The position numbers and the translations under genes were made by a program. DNA of 64,000 bases from Tetrapyrgos nigripes (taxonomy: Eukaryota; Basidiomycota; Agaricomycetes; Agaricales; Campanellaceae). Each line of letters opens with the position of its first letter. Within the stretch, counting starts at the first letter, position 1. The notes beneath the pieces are model-generated. The model searched no databases. It had not been told where the DNA came from and saw only the letters and a program-made list of their open reading frames with translations. The stretch covers positions 1 to 64,000 of the forward strand of contig JAACJM010000150.1 of assembly GCA_013368315.1 (NCBI GenBank), written 5' to 3'. Below, piece by piece: positions 22,359 through 32,344 of the stretch.

Positions 22359-23640
22359 ATGTCCACTCAGGCTCTCGACTTGCAAGGCAAAATCGCCCTC
22401 GTTACGGGTGGCGGAACGGGAATGTGAGTACTCTACTTCAGTACCTAGGTACTTCTCGGTCTCATTCCCATTCGCTGATTATGATTCAATCCCTCTCGCA
22501 CCCTGACCCATGGCCACTGCCAGAGGCCTAATGATCGCAAAGGAACTCTCCAAAAGCGGGGCCAAGGTTTATATCACCGGAAGACGTCTGGAAGTTTTAC
22601 AGAAGACTGCCGCCGAGACAGGACTTTTCCCGTAAGTCATTACGTCCCCTTTACCGATATGACTCCTTCCTTCGATGTTTGTAGAGGAGACTCACATGTT
22701 GTACATTCTCCCAGGTTGCAGATGGACGTTTCTGACAAACAGTCAATCGCCAATGCGGTAAAAGTCATCGATGAAGCTGAAGGGAAACTAGACATTCTAG
22801 TGAACAAGTGAGTACATACTGAGTATTGCGCGCGGTGCCGGCTCCCATTTGAATTCATCTATCCGTCAAACCGTTGACTCACTCATTGTCTTCATTGTCT
22901 TCACAGTGCAGGAATCATAGGCTTCAGATCCGAGCTTCTCTTCGGTAAACCCGCGCCTGACTCTGATGGTGGCACTGGCACGAAGATTGGAGAAGCACTC
23001 TTCGAACAAGACTCCTTCGAACAATGGACCGACGTCTTTAAAACAAACACTGCTGGTCCTTATTTCACTACCATGGGCTTTCTTTCTCTTCTCAAACGAG
23101 GTGCGCGTACAAGAGAGGGAGAAACATCTAGTGTTATTATTATCTCTAGTGGTGCTGGTTCTTTCAAGGTTACATCGGGGATGGTAAGTCCTCAGTCAAC
23201 TTTTAAAAATGCAGCGTCATCGACTCTAATTCCCTTTCTCTTCTAGATCGCTTATCCAGTGAGCAAAGCCGGCGCCAACCACCTCACTGGAATCCTTGCC
23301 ACACAATTCGCACTGCAAAAGATTCCCATCCGTGTAAATTGCATTGCTCCGGGTATCTTCCCATCCGAACTCGCACAAGAACTGGCCGATGTAGCTATGG
23401 AACCTTTGCCGGGGTTCTTCAATCCAGCGCCTCTCCTCAGGCCGGGAAGGTGAGTCAATCCTTATCCGAAGATGTAGATACGGTGTGTGGTAACGATATC
23501 AATGACTGACTTTGCCTTTGCGTTTTTACAGGCAGCTGGAAATAGGATCAGCAGCCGTTTTCTTGTCCTCCCTGGCCGGTGAATTTGTGAATGGGATAGT
23601 TATGCCTGTGGATGGAGGACTTATGTTGCTTAATCCTTAA
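22359..23640 (+). CDS. Short-chain dehydrogenase/reductase (classical SDR), copy 2
   Basis: NAD(P)-dependent oxidoreductase; substrate unknown. MSTQALDLQGKIALVTGGG begins at 22359. TGGGTGIG spans intron 1, followed by KVYITGRRLEVLQKTAAETG, LDILVNNAGIIGF, SSVIIISSGAG (catalytic Ser region), AYPVSKAGANHLTGILATQF (YxxxK) and RVNCIAPGIFPSEL. The end is GEFVNGIVMPVDGGLMLLNP, stop at 23640. Exons are joined by introns at about 22424-22525, 22633-22712, 22808-22905, 23185-23246 and 23450-23531. All frames stay open. It matches copy 1 (13857-15013) along its whole length, including intron sites, so the two arose by duplication with inversion. A decayed third copy lies 2.8 kb downstream. Confidence 0.88.
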
Positions 23641-24271
23641 GTCTTCGAGATCATACTAAGCAGATGGCGAGATTGTATGTAGCTTCGTACCAAGTTCTAG
23701 TCGTATAAAATCCATGGACGATCAATAGTAGGTGTTCAACAAGTTGACACTCTCCAGTGGGAAGTCAGTGAATCCTCATTATTAGCCAGAGCGCCAGGTC
23801 TATGCCAATGACGTCGTTACCCGTAGGCATCACCAGACTCCTCTTGACGGCTATAGGGAAGAAAATAATCGACGAATTATGGACAGTCTCGAGATACATA
23901 CGATAGATACGGTATATTATTATAATCCAGATTCCTAATAGCACGATTAATGAACCATGAGAGAAGTACTTAACCCATATAAACCCCAAGGAAAAAATAA
24001 AGAGACTTATAAGCTACAGGAAACCAACAAAACGACGCAAAAATCCGCCTTCGAACTCCAGGATCATCGTTCAAGTTCAACCCTGAAGATCCAGAATTTG
24101 CCGAGTCAAATTCAAAGCAAGCTGCACTATGTTGCTAACAAGGTTTGTTGCTGTACCGAGGCTGTTAAAATGTAAAATGCAAAGCAAAACGAATTGGTCA
24201 GTTCACAGTCCATAGTCAATCTGAATTGATCCCCCAACGAAACGGGCGGAAATCAGAAAAACACCGGGTAC
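23641..24271. other. Intergenic, convergent gene ends
   Basis: A/T-rich DNA between the 3' ends of SDR copy 2 (+) and the secreted-protein gene (-). It probably holds the two 3' UTRs. No further gene is supported. Confidence 0.4.
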
Positions 24272-25146
24272 TTACACCTCAGTAATGACACCAGTCACTC
24301 CAACTACCAGTTCAGAAGCCGAACGAAGTAACTCGGAAAGGGACTCATCAATCTCATGGAGAGGACTCGAATTCCCATTTCCAGATCCATCGCTGAGTCC
24401 AGAAGATGGTTGGTTTGTATCAGATCCACTGCCGAGTCCAGAAGCTGGTTGGTTATTACCAGATCCGAATCCACCCACTGGCAGTCCAAAAGGTGGATTG
24501 GCACCATGTCCGCCCAGTCCAAAAGGTGGGCGACTACCTCCGAGTCCTCCTGCGAAAGGTGCAAGTTGTTGAATGATTTGCTACATATTCGTAGGAAACA
24601 TAGAGAAAAAAAAGGTCAGTCTATACCAAGCCTAAATTTAGTATGACTGTCGATAAGTTACCCACCTGAATAATGTCCCCAAACTGTTGTCCCAGCTGTT
24701 GGCATACTTGCCTCAAGTGGTTCTGGCTACACGAAACGGGACCGTTGCCAGCGAGGATATTTGTGAACTGAGACGTAGCGTCTTGAATGGCTTGCGTGAT
24801 GGTGTTCAACACGACTGCCTGAAATGGGTCGAGCTGAACTCCACCAGTGATGGTGGGCCTGCTGACGGTGTCTACCAATTACGATGAGGTCAACACAGAT
24901 GGATATTCGGTGTTCACCAGGGAGGCTACTCACCAATTTGAGGAGTGATTGCGTTGATTTTGCTGCTCAGCATATGCAACGTATTCTGGAAACCGTCGAT
25001 CACGGCCTGTTCTCCATTTGTCAGGCTGTGACTGGCACTGTGGAGTGTATGCAAAGCGATAGGATTGGCGTTGATCATCATTGGCATAAAAGCCCCAAGA
25101 AGAACCGCAAAAGAGAGTGTAGCACGCAGATAGGAGAGCATCATTA
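24272..25146 (-). CDS. Predicted secreted Gly/Asn-rich protein
   Basis: ATG at 25146 begins a signal peptide (MMLSYLRATLSFAVLLGAFM, likely cut after INA) followed by NPIALHTLHSASHSLTNGEQ. Intron 1 is short and ends TTGGTAG. Exon 2 (VSRPTITGGVQLDPFQAVVL, then QAIQDATSQFTNILAGNG) holds two Cys residues and an amphipathic helical pattern somewhat like fungal hydrophobic-surface-binding or cell-wall small secreted proteins; this is resemblance only. Exon 3 (after an intron at about 24591-24667) encodes QIIQQLAPFAGGLGG and short GFGSGNNQP/GSGSDTNQP repeats, then a helical end DESLSELLRSASELVVGV; stop at 24272. About 245 residues. Function unknown. Confidence 0.65.
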
Positions 25147-26439
25147 CGAAGTCAACGAAGGCTCGAATTGACCGAGGCGGGTTTGGAAGGAAGGAAGGAA
25201 TGGAAGGTCTCGAGCACTTATGGCCGAGTGCAGAATTTGTCTCGCTGTTGATGATGGGCAATTCGCCGCTCTGTATTTTTATACTTTGACCAGTGGGCTA
25301 GCCAGTAGGATCAGGTAGCAAGACCTTACGCTAGTGATCATCCTGGGACGTGGAACGTTGGCGTTCAGTCGGTCGAGCCTAGTTATGTATTAGATTGCAA
25401 ATGCGCACGCAGATAACGCGCCACCGAGTCGACGGCCGGATTCCCTGAAGCCGAACTTTGAAAGATTGCACTATTTTGAGCGGGTGTGAGAATGCATGAA
25501 TGCTTACAGAGGACGGACGTATGTTACATCAACGTTCACTTGGCGAAATAAGTACTTTTGAGAATGATTTTGAGTGCCACAGACGTCGACTTGTTCCACC
25601 TGAGTCCAGAAGAGAAAAGCTAAAATTATGAATATGCACGAGACGCCAATAAACTGATCCACAAAACAGTCAAATGAGCATTCATTATGTTGACTATGGG
25701 AAGGTTCACTTACTTGTTGAATCCATTTACTTGCGCAAAATTATGTCGGTGCATACCTAGACCTTTTGCATCTTCCCATGCCTGGGTAGGTCTTTAGGCT
25801 TTTGCTGATGTGGTTGAAGTGATGCAAGAGATTTGACGGTCGTGATCCAGCTTACCCCACACACAAATAAGGAAGTCTATTCCCATCACCAACCAACTTC
25901 GAAGTTTCCGTTTTCTCTTCTCCCTCTCTACCATTTGCGACAGGCTGATATTTATGCTCACAATGATAGGCATTCTTGTCGCCGACAGCAAGAAATGACT
26001 GAAAGCTCTTGTCTCGTCGTCCCCAGTTACCATGGCCAATCCTGATATCCAGGGGAAAAAAACAGCAGAACCCGCGGGCAGACCGTTCACAAACGGTCCA
26101 AGTCCATACTTCGGTGTACGCATTTCAACCCTCCAGGATTACTCTAGCAGAAGTGTCGCCTGTTGCGAGTGCGTTATTATTCTCTCCTTTCGAGTTCCGG
26201 CACTAATTTCGTTCTTTTTAAGCTGCTCAAAAGCGATTTAAATTGTCAAAAGCAGCGCACATGAAAGTTTGAAACCTCGTTCAGGGAATAGTCGTTTGTC
26301 GTACGCTACTTCGATCCTAAAGCGAAGACCAGGACCTCTGCAGGTGCGTTTCTCGGCTTCCATCTTGCCATACGAATTGTAGCACTGATTGCCATATCCT
26401 CCCAGCTTCCACCAAGAACATTCCATAGCGCTATCCCTG
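25147..26439. other. Intergenic between the secreted-protein gene and the SDR relic
   Basis: The first 250 bp are the likely promoter of the minus-strand secreted protein. The rest has only short, motif-free open frames. No repeat or RNA gene is seen. Confidence 0.35.
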
Positions 26440-26840
26440 AACACTGCGCCATGGCTTTCCTCTCTTCTCAAACGAGTTTGCGCGCACAAGAGTCTAGTGT
26501 CTCAATTGATGGAGCATGGTGAGTGAGCCTTTTGTCATGACGGTCCAGTCAATAGCTCAATTCAGGAGACTTTTCTTTCTCATATAGGGAGTAATGTGGG
26601 TGTCAAACTGATCACTGGAATTTTGCGCTGCACTTTGCGTTTCAAAATATTCTTGGGATCCGGGTAGCTGCGCCGGATTTCTGGGCAAGTCCTCTTCAGG
26701 GTGAGTCCTTTAACTTCGCCTGCAGCTCTGAGCTTCTTTGATGATTGACTTTACCCTCCATTGACTACAAGCAGCAGGCAGCTTGAGATAGGAATAGCAC
26801 CAACGGTTTCGTTGTCTTTCTTCGCTGTTCAAAATAAATT
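26440..26840 (+). pseudogene. Degenerate third SDR copy (C-terminal half)
   Basis: Pieces match SDR copy 2 in order but not in one frame: MAFLSSQTSLRAQESSVSI (compare TMGFLSLLKRGARTREGETSS), then KLITGILRCTLRFKIFLG (compare NHLTGILATQFALQKI), VAAPDFWASP (compare NCIAPGIFPSE), and after a retained intron-like stretch GSLEIGIAPTVSLSFFAV (compare RQLEIGSAAVFLSSLAG). The catalytic YPVSK and the cofactor-binding half are missing. Function is lost; the relic only records an extra duplication. Confidence 0.65.
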
Positions 26841-27017
26841 TTGCTTAAGCATTAATCCGCGAAATGGATGCTGCACACAGTAAGAGTGCCAAGAGGTACG
26901 GACCCAGAGCTTGTCGAGGGCGAAAGAGTCCGCAGCCGGTTGGCCCTCCCCCAAGAAGGACCAGGCCCATGCCCTCAGCTAGTACTAGTTCTCGATTTAC
27001 AGCTATTTGCATAATTC

Positions 27018-27434
27018 ATGAGACTCGCGGGGCACGATCGATCTCAGTAAACAATAATAAAAATAGCTTGACTCCGTACTGTCTACTGCGCGTCCTTCGT
27101 CTTCCACGTTGTTTACGCTGCACCCAACCCGGCTCTTCCCTTCTACACTGTCAGCATCTCTCATACCTCATATCCGCCCTTCCCAGTTCTTTGCGCGTTC
27201 AATTTGGCAACGAGGGCATCAGCTTCCTTGGACAAAGGGTCTTCAGGGAAGTCAGGCTGAGAAGAGTCAAACTCGTCACGGTCAGAAGACATAGTGAGCC
27301 AGAAGAAAGTATAGGCAATGTAGACGTTGTGGTAGACAGCGTAGATGAAGTAGAAGACGAAGACGTACGTATACACTAGTTCAGCTATTAATTATTTGCT
27401 GTATTCTACTGAGATCGTGCCCCGCGAGTCTCAT
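27018..27434. mobile_element. 417-bp element with about 50-bp imperfect TIRs
   Basis: ATGAGACTCGCGGGGCACGA at 27018 is repeated in inverse orientation ending at 27434. The 22-bp core is perfect; then a GATC insertion on the left, then TCAGTA and AATAGCT shared on both sides. Flanking A/T-rich sequences (ATAATTC / TAATTTT) resemble each other but give no exact duplication. The interior carries a small open frame on the minus strand. Confidence 0.7.
27161..27292 (-). other. Small open frame (43 codons) inside the 27-kb element
   Basis: ATG at 27292 gives MSSDRDEFDSSQPDFPEDPL followed by SKEADALVAKLNAQRTG, acidic then helical, stop at 27161. It looks more protein-like than neighbouring chance frames and could be an exon of a captured host gene. 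No homologue is recognised. Confidence 0.25.
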
Positions 27435-28996
27435 TAATTTTGCAAACTGCTGTAAAGAGATTGCAACCTGCAGGTCGGCACTTTCCGAAATTGACGCAAC
27501 TTTCAAGTTGCTTCCATGCCTCCCAAATCCTGACGTCACCCGCAACATCACTTTCTTTCGTCTACCACCACTCGACCAACGACCACCACTCGACCAACGC
27601 CAGGAGACTCATCTTACGATGCTAGGATATCAGTACGTTGTTCTTCATTCATTTGCCCGCAGTGGCTTATCTCCAGGTATTCTGTCCAATACAGTTTCCA
27701 CGGACCACGAATCACTCGTATGCACTCCAGGTTTCTTCTTGACGTACCTGGACTCTTCTCTGATTCCTTGACTCATTAGGCCAGCCCAAACGGGTCACCA
27801 TCGTTCCAGGGTGAGTACTGAAGCGATTTGAGACTATTCGGACCTATGCATTATGACCAGGTTTTTATACGTCACCTTCTACGGCTTGAAGCCTAAATTC
27901 TCAGCTCAGCTTGGGAGACATGTGCACATTAATTGATGGAGGTTGCAGAAGGTTTTACTCAGAGCTTGGATTAACCCTTGATGACTTATATATAGAGGTG
28001 AGTTCTGGCACCATGCGCATAGAACTAATCACTTACTAAGTCGATTGCTATATTATTATACAGGACTTTCCTTGTTGACACGGACATGACAATCAACTGA
28101 CGATACCATTTATCGATACTTTCATTGATAATGAATCATATACACCAAATTTTGTCGTCTTATCCTTTGAGTTGAAGGCCAGAATATCCAAGTTGCCATA
28201 TACATGACGCCCTCAGCATTATCCCATCTGCTACGAAACCCGCAAAGTGAAAGCATGTTTCTTCGTGTCACTGTCTACGTTGGGGTATTCCAGTCAATCC
28301 AAACAACGCCCTATCCGAGGACACCAGTACTGGTAGCCATGGCAAACTACACAGTTGTTACACAATCTTCCAGCCCTGATCATGATCACTTACTCTGTTT
28401 AGGCAAGCTCAGAAAAGGAAACTTAGGAAAGTGATTTTTTTTGGCTACATAAGTATTATGCATCGACGCCATCTGATTCCGTTCTGTCTACAGTCTACAG
28501 ACATCTCAAATGTCGCAACTCGAGGTAACAAAACTGATTACCCTGCCTTCCAGACAAGGTTTTGCTGATCCGTGGAATCCGTGATACGTGATCGACGTCC
28601 AAGTATCAGTTTTATGTGTATGTAGTAAGTTACTGGAGTCTGATGAGGATCAAACCAATCCTATCACGCACATGTAACTATAGGCACCGGTGAGTTACGA
28701 CGTCTCTCAGCTGGACGGACCACTTGTACTGAGGATGAACAACTAGGATATCGAAGTGGCTTGCCGAGAAGCAACTCTGAACTTAGCGTCGCGTATCCAT
28801 CCAATTTGCGATGCGTCCCGATGAGCCCGGATGCCCCACTTCGCCTGATCTCGAAGACAATCGCTTCCCGGCTGATATGAATACACATTGAAGACCCTGA
28901 AACGCGTAGATGTATAAGAAGCTGATAAGAGCCTTCGCATTCTCGTTCGTCCCTTCCCGCCTTCCTTCCCGTTTCCCTGTACAATCGCGTTGGGCC
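27435..28996. other. Long intergenic stretch, no recognised gene
   Basis: An 18-bp unit (ACCACCACTCGACCAACG) is tandemly repeated twice at 27564-27599. From 27619 (MLGYQ) several canonical introns can be imagined (GTACGT at 27634, GTGAGT at 27811, GACCAG before 27861), giving short peptides such as QPKRVTIVPG and FLYVTFYGLKPKF. I cannot identify a product. The rest up to the permease start is unannotated. Confidence 0.3.
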
Positions 28997-30293
28997 ATGA
29001 CGTGGTTCCGTGCAGCTATTATTGCCGCGGCGTGTTCTTCTATCCTCTTGCCCGCAGCTGCAACTTCTCAGGCTGAGAATGTGCGACGTGGATTAGATTT
29101 GCCGCGGTCGACTCCCGCAAGTGGGGACAAGATTGCACCAAAACTCTTTATCTTCAGCATGGTGTGTCTCAAACTATTCTTCCAATGAAGAGGCTCTGAG
29201 AGTGTCATTTTCCCTGCAGTTTGACAGCGAAGGAGATGTTTGGTACAGGAACGATTCGGCCTTCGACCTCCTTGCTCAGAATATCACCGTACCAGGCTTT
29301 TCTCCACTTTTCCCTGATGTTCACTGCACAGAAGATGGTTCCGTTTGTGAACTCATTACGGGAGAAGGGGAGATCAACGCTGCTGCAACAATATCCTCTC
29401 TTGTCCACTCCTCCACATTTGACCTCGCCCAAACCTACTTCCTTATTGCCGGTATTGCCGGAGGCAGCCCAAAGCTCACCTCGACGGGATCAGTCACCTT
29501 TGCGCGTTTTGCTGTCCAAGTAGCCTTACAATACGAGATAGACGCACGAGAGATGCCCTCCAACTTCTCCACTGGTTACATGCCTCAAGGTGCACGAGGA
29601 CCAGATCAATATCCCCCAGAACTCTACGGCACAGAAGTCTTCGAGTTGAACGATGACCTCCGCCAGCTTGCCTTCTCTTTCGCCCAAAAAGCAGAGCTCT
29701 ATGATACGCCAGAAGCTCAAGCCTATCGCAATAACTACGTTAACGTGTCGCAGTTTGCTGCGGGAGCATCTGCACCTTCTTTCGTTCTTTGCGATACTGC
29801 GACAGCCGATACCTACTGGATTGGGACCATGCTCGCCGAGGCCTTCGAGAACACCACCTCGTTATGGACCAACGGGACAGGGGTATATTGCACCACGCAA
29901 CAAGAGGATAACGCTACTCTCGAGGTTCTGATGCGAGGTGCTATCTCAGGACTGATCGATTTCTCACGTATTGTTATCATGCGCACGGTGTCTGATGTCG
30001 ATAGGCCTTATCCTGGACAGACTGTTGTAGAAGGGCTGTTCAGTGATCAAGGAGGAGCATTTGAGCTCTCGACGGAGAATCTTTATCGGGCTGGGGTAGA
30101 GATTGTGCAGGGTATCCTTGATGGATGGGAGGATCAGTTTAAGGATGGTGTGAAGCCGAGTAATTACATTGGGGACGTGTTTGGGTCGTTGGGAGGTGAA
30201 CCAAGCTTCGGTCCCGGGAGCATCTTTCATGGTGACCGAGCGCCTTCGGCCAAGAGAAGCTTGAGAGCCAGGAAGCAGGGTAGAAGCCTATAG
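28997..30293 (+). CDS. Purine nucleoside permease (NUP family)
   Basis: Fungal NUP-type purine nucleoside permease (PF06516), thought to take part in uptake of adenosine/guanosine. ATG at 28997 (MTWFRAAIIAAACSSILLPA) gives a signal peptide. One intron at 29162-29219 joins KIAPKLFIFSM to FDSEGDVWYRND. Conserved family blocks follow: NITVPGFSPLFPDVHCTEDG, ELITGEGEINAAATI, FLIAGIAGGSP, then SFVLCDTATADTYW, GTGVYCTTQQEDNATLEVL and RIVIMRTVSDVDRPYPGQT. The protein ends at 30293 after a basic tail (SLRARKQGRSL). About 410 residues, normal for the family, with no frame break and only one intron. Several N-glycosylation sites fit passage through the secretory route. Confidence 0.92.
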
Positions 30294-30792
30294 AAATTTT
30301 TTGATACTTTCATCTAAATGCTCGAGATACAGATACAGCTGCACGTATATTGTTTATTCCGTATATCATTACAAGTCACTAGTTTGCCTATCGTTCCGAT
30401 GACAAGACCAGGGACCTCGATCAGACCGTTTTCCATGGAGGAGGATAGTACGATGGGCCAGAGGCCGAAAGGATGCAAAGTAAACATTGACAGATAGCCC
30501 CTCAGGTTGAAGTATTTATCAAACTCTTTATAAACTTCGAACAGTTTCTGAAGAAGTTGTTGTGCGCACAGTGCAATAATGTGGTACTAGTAGGCAAGTG
30601 GTAGGGGTTGAAGGAAGAGAAGCCAAAGGGATGCAAAATAAATATTGCCAAATAAGTACTCCCTGTTGGCTTCTTTGTGGCTTCTGCTCCATCATCATCG
30701 AGAACTACAGACTCTATAGAACTGGACCAATTTTTATGCCCAAAGGATCTTCAATATGGCATTTTTTGCTTCTGCTTTCCGTGGTGCGTGTA
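30294..30792. other. 3' flank of the permease gene
   Basis: A/T-rich with short repeated phrases (GGCCAGAGGCCGAAAGGATGCAAAGTAAAC at 30456 resembles GAAGCCAAAGGGATGCAAAATAAA at 30620). No gene is supported. It borders the MITE at 30793. Confidence 0.35.
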
Positions 30793-31070
30793 CTGTACTA
30801 TTTCAATCAATTCGCGAGTCACGCGTCACGGCCCCCAAAAATTCGCGAATTTTCCCGAGCAGTCCGTTGTCACGGAGGCTCATTCGCGAAAGGGACAACC
30901 AAACGGTCACTAAAAATCTACCAAAAACGGCTAGAAACAGGTCAAAATTTCGCGAAATTCGCGAAAAATTTCCTGTGTCACAGGTCACTCAGCTAGAATC
31001 GCAAAAAAAAAAATTTCGCGAGACGGGGTCACAGTCACAACCCCGTCGCGAATTGATTGAGATAGTACAG
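30793..31070. mobile_element. 278-bp MITE, TA target duplication (family shared with 59529-59790)
   Basis: TIR CTGTACTATTTCAATCAATT at the left and its complement (AATTGATTGAGATAGTACAG) at the right, flanked on each side by TA (30791-30792 and 31071-31072). This is the pattern of Tc1/mariner-type MITEs. The interior is built of TTCGCGAA-like and GGTCAC/GTGACC words. A second member with the same ends lies at 59529-59790. Confidence 0.8.
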
Positions 31071-32344
31071 TAAATGTAGGGCCAAAGGATCGGTGGACCC
31101 ACACATTGGACCAAAAAGCACAGGTCCGAGTCGGGTATCCCGTCCGAGTCTCCCCACTTACTTATAGCGCCCCCCACAGCATTTTGGCTTCCCTCTCCAA
31201 TTGTCCTAGTCAGTATCATCGCCTCGTTTTCAAGCATATCTGGACGATTCCTAATTGGGATTTTGTCGCACAGAGTAGGAAACAGAGCTGTAGAACGATA
31301 TTGCATGCGTGTCTTCACTGATCACTTCAAATCAAGATGAATCGGATTTCGGGATTTGAGACTGGTTTGGAAGGAAATGGCCACCCAGAAGGCGTATAAA
31401 AAGGTCAGCACTCAACTCTTTTAGCTGCTCATTGCGTTTTGCCGCCATATCCACTCCTTCATCTCAGACTCTTTTTTGACTAAGACAAATCCACGAATAT
31501 CTCTCCGACTCCTGCAGCTAGCGCTGTTGCTTTCATAGACTCCGACTTCGAAGAGTATGTATCATGCTGATAGCTTTGTGGTTCAAGCTTAAGCGCTGAA
31601 GTCTTGACCACTATTAATACCATTAATTTCCATGAATTACTAGCCGCTCTACGCCATTATCATGATCTCAATCAAGCGGAAAGTTCTTCAAGTTTGGACA
31701 TGAACAGCAATCCAACGACTGGATATACTGCTCTCAACGCCATGAATACCGCAGCGCCGTTCCAGTGCTGTTTGGAGACTATAGAGATACAGATACTCTA
31801 GCGAATTCTCTCGATTTCGACGGGCAAAGTTCTCGTCAACTGGCCCATTTGGCAGTCCCCGACGCGAATATGTCTGCCATTCCTGAATTCTCCAATGTTC
31901 AGATCTCATAGCTAAGCCTTCGAAAACCGTCCCTGGTCGAAAGAGAAAATGGCGATTAAAGCGCGAAATCAGTGGTGAGATACCTACATTGGGTTTGCGG
32001 TGCAAAGACCCGGCGGGTGTTTCGAGACACCAGGACGGTCAAAAAGTTGATGTCCAAGATTGAATTGAGAAGTACAACCTGCCTGCTGGTCAGTTTAGTA
32101 ATGAGCGAAGGCGGTGCGACCAGTGACTCTGTAGTGGTACTCGGTTTAAATCTGGTTTTGATCCTCTCACTATTACCTACGCTGAAGTTTCTTTTCGAGT
32201 CCTAAATACTACGTTTTTCTCATCAGTCCAGTAAAGCTTTCCAATGAATTTTTGTATACTTTCTTGGTTTCTTTTGTGGGTGTGGTTGGTCAGTTAATTT
32301 AAATATTAAAATAAATTTGAGTAAACACTTGTCCACCAACGTTG
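31071..32344. other. Intergenic, upstream of the GH5 gene
   Basis: A good TATAAAAAG lies at 31395-31403, followed by a pyrimidine-rich leader. It is about 950 bp from the GH5 start, so it may belong to a small gene I cannot define or to a long, spliced leader. Open frames at 31600-32200 have no motif. Confidence 0.35.

Noticed and set aside
26864..27379. 171-codon plus-strand open frame
   Set aside because: It crosses the TIR of the 27018-27434 element, has no motif, and its second half is antisense to the better small frame.
11213..30293. Secondary-metabolite cluster (MFS, two SDRs, permease)
   Set aside because: No backbone synthase, P450, methyltransferase or pathway regulator is present; the SDRs are duplicates and the other genes have general roles.
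31700..31801. Short frame at 31700 as a mating pheromone precursor
   Set aside because: It lacks a C-terminal CaaX motif and the usual precursor pattern.
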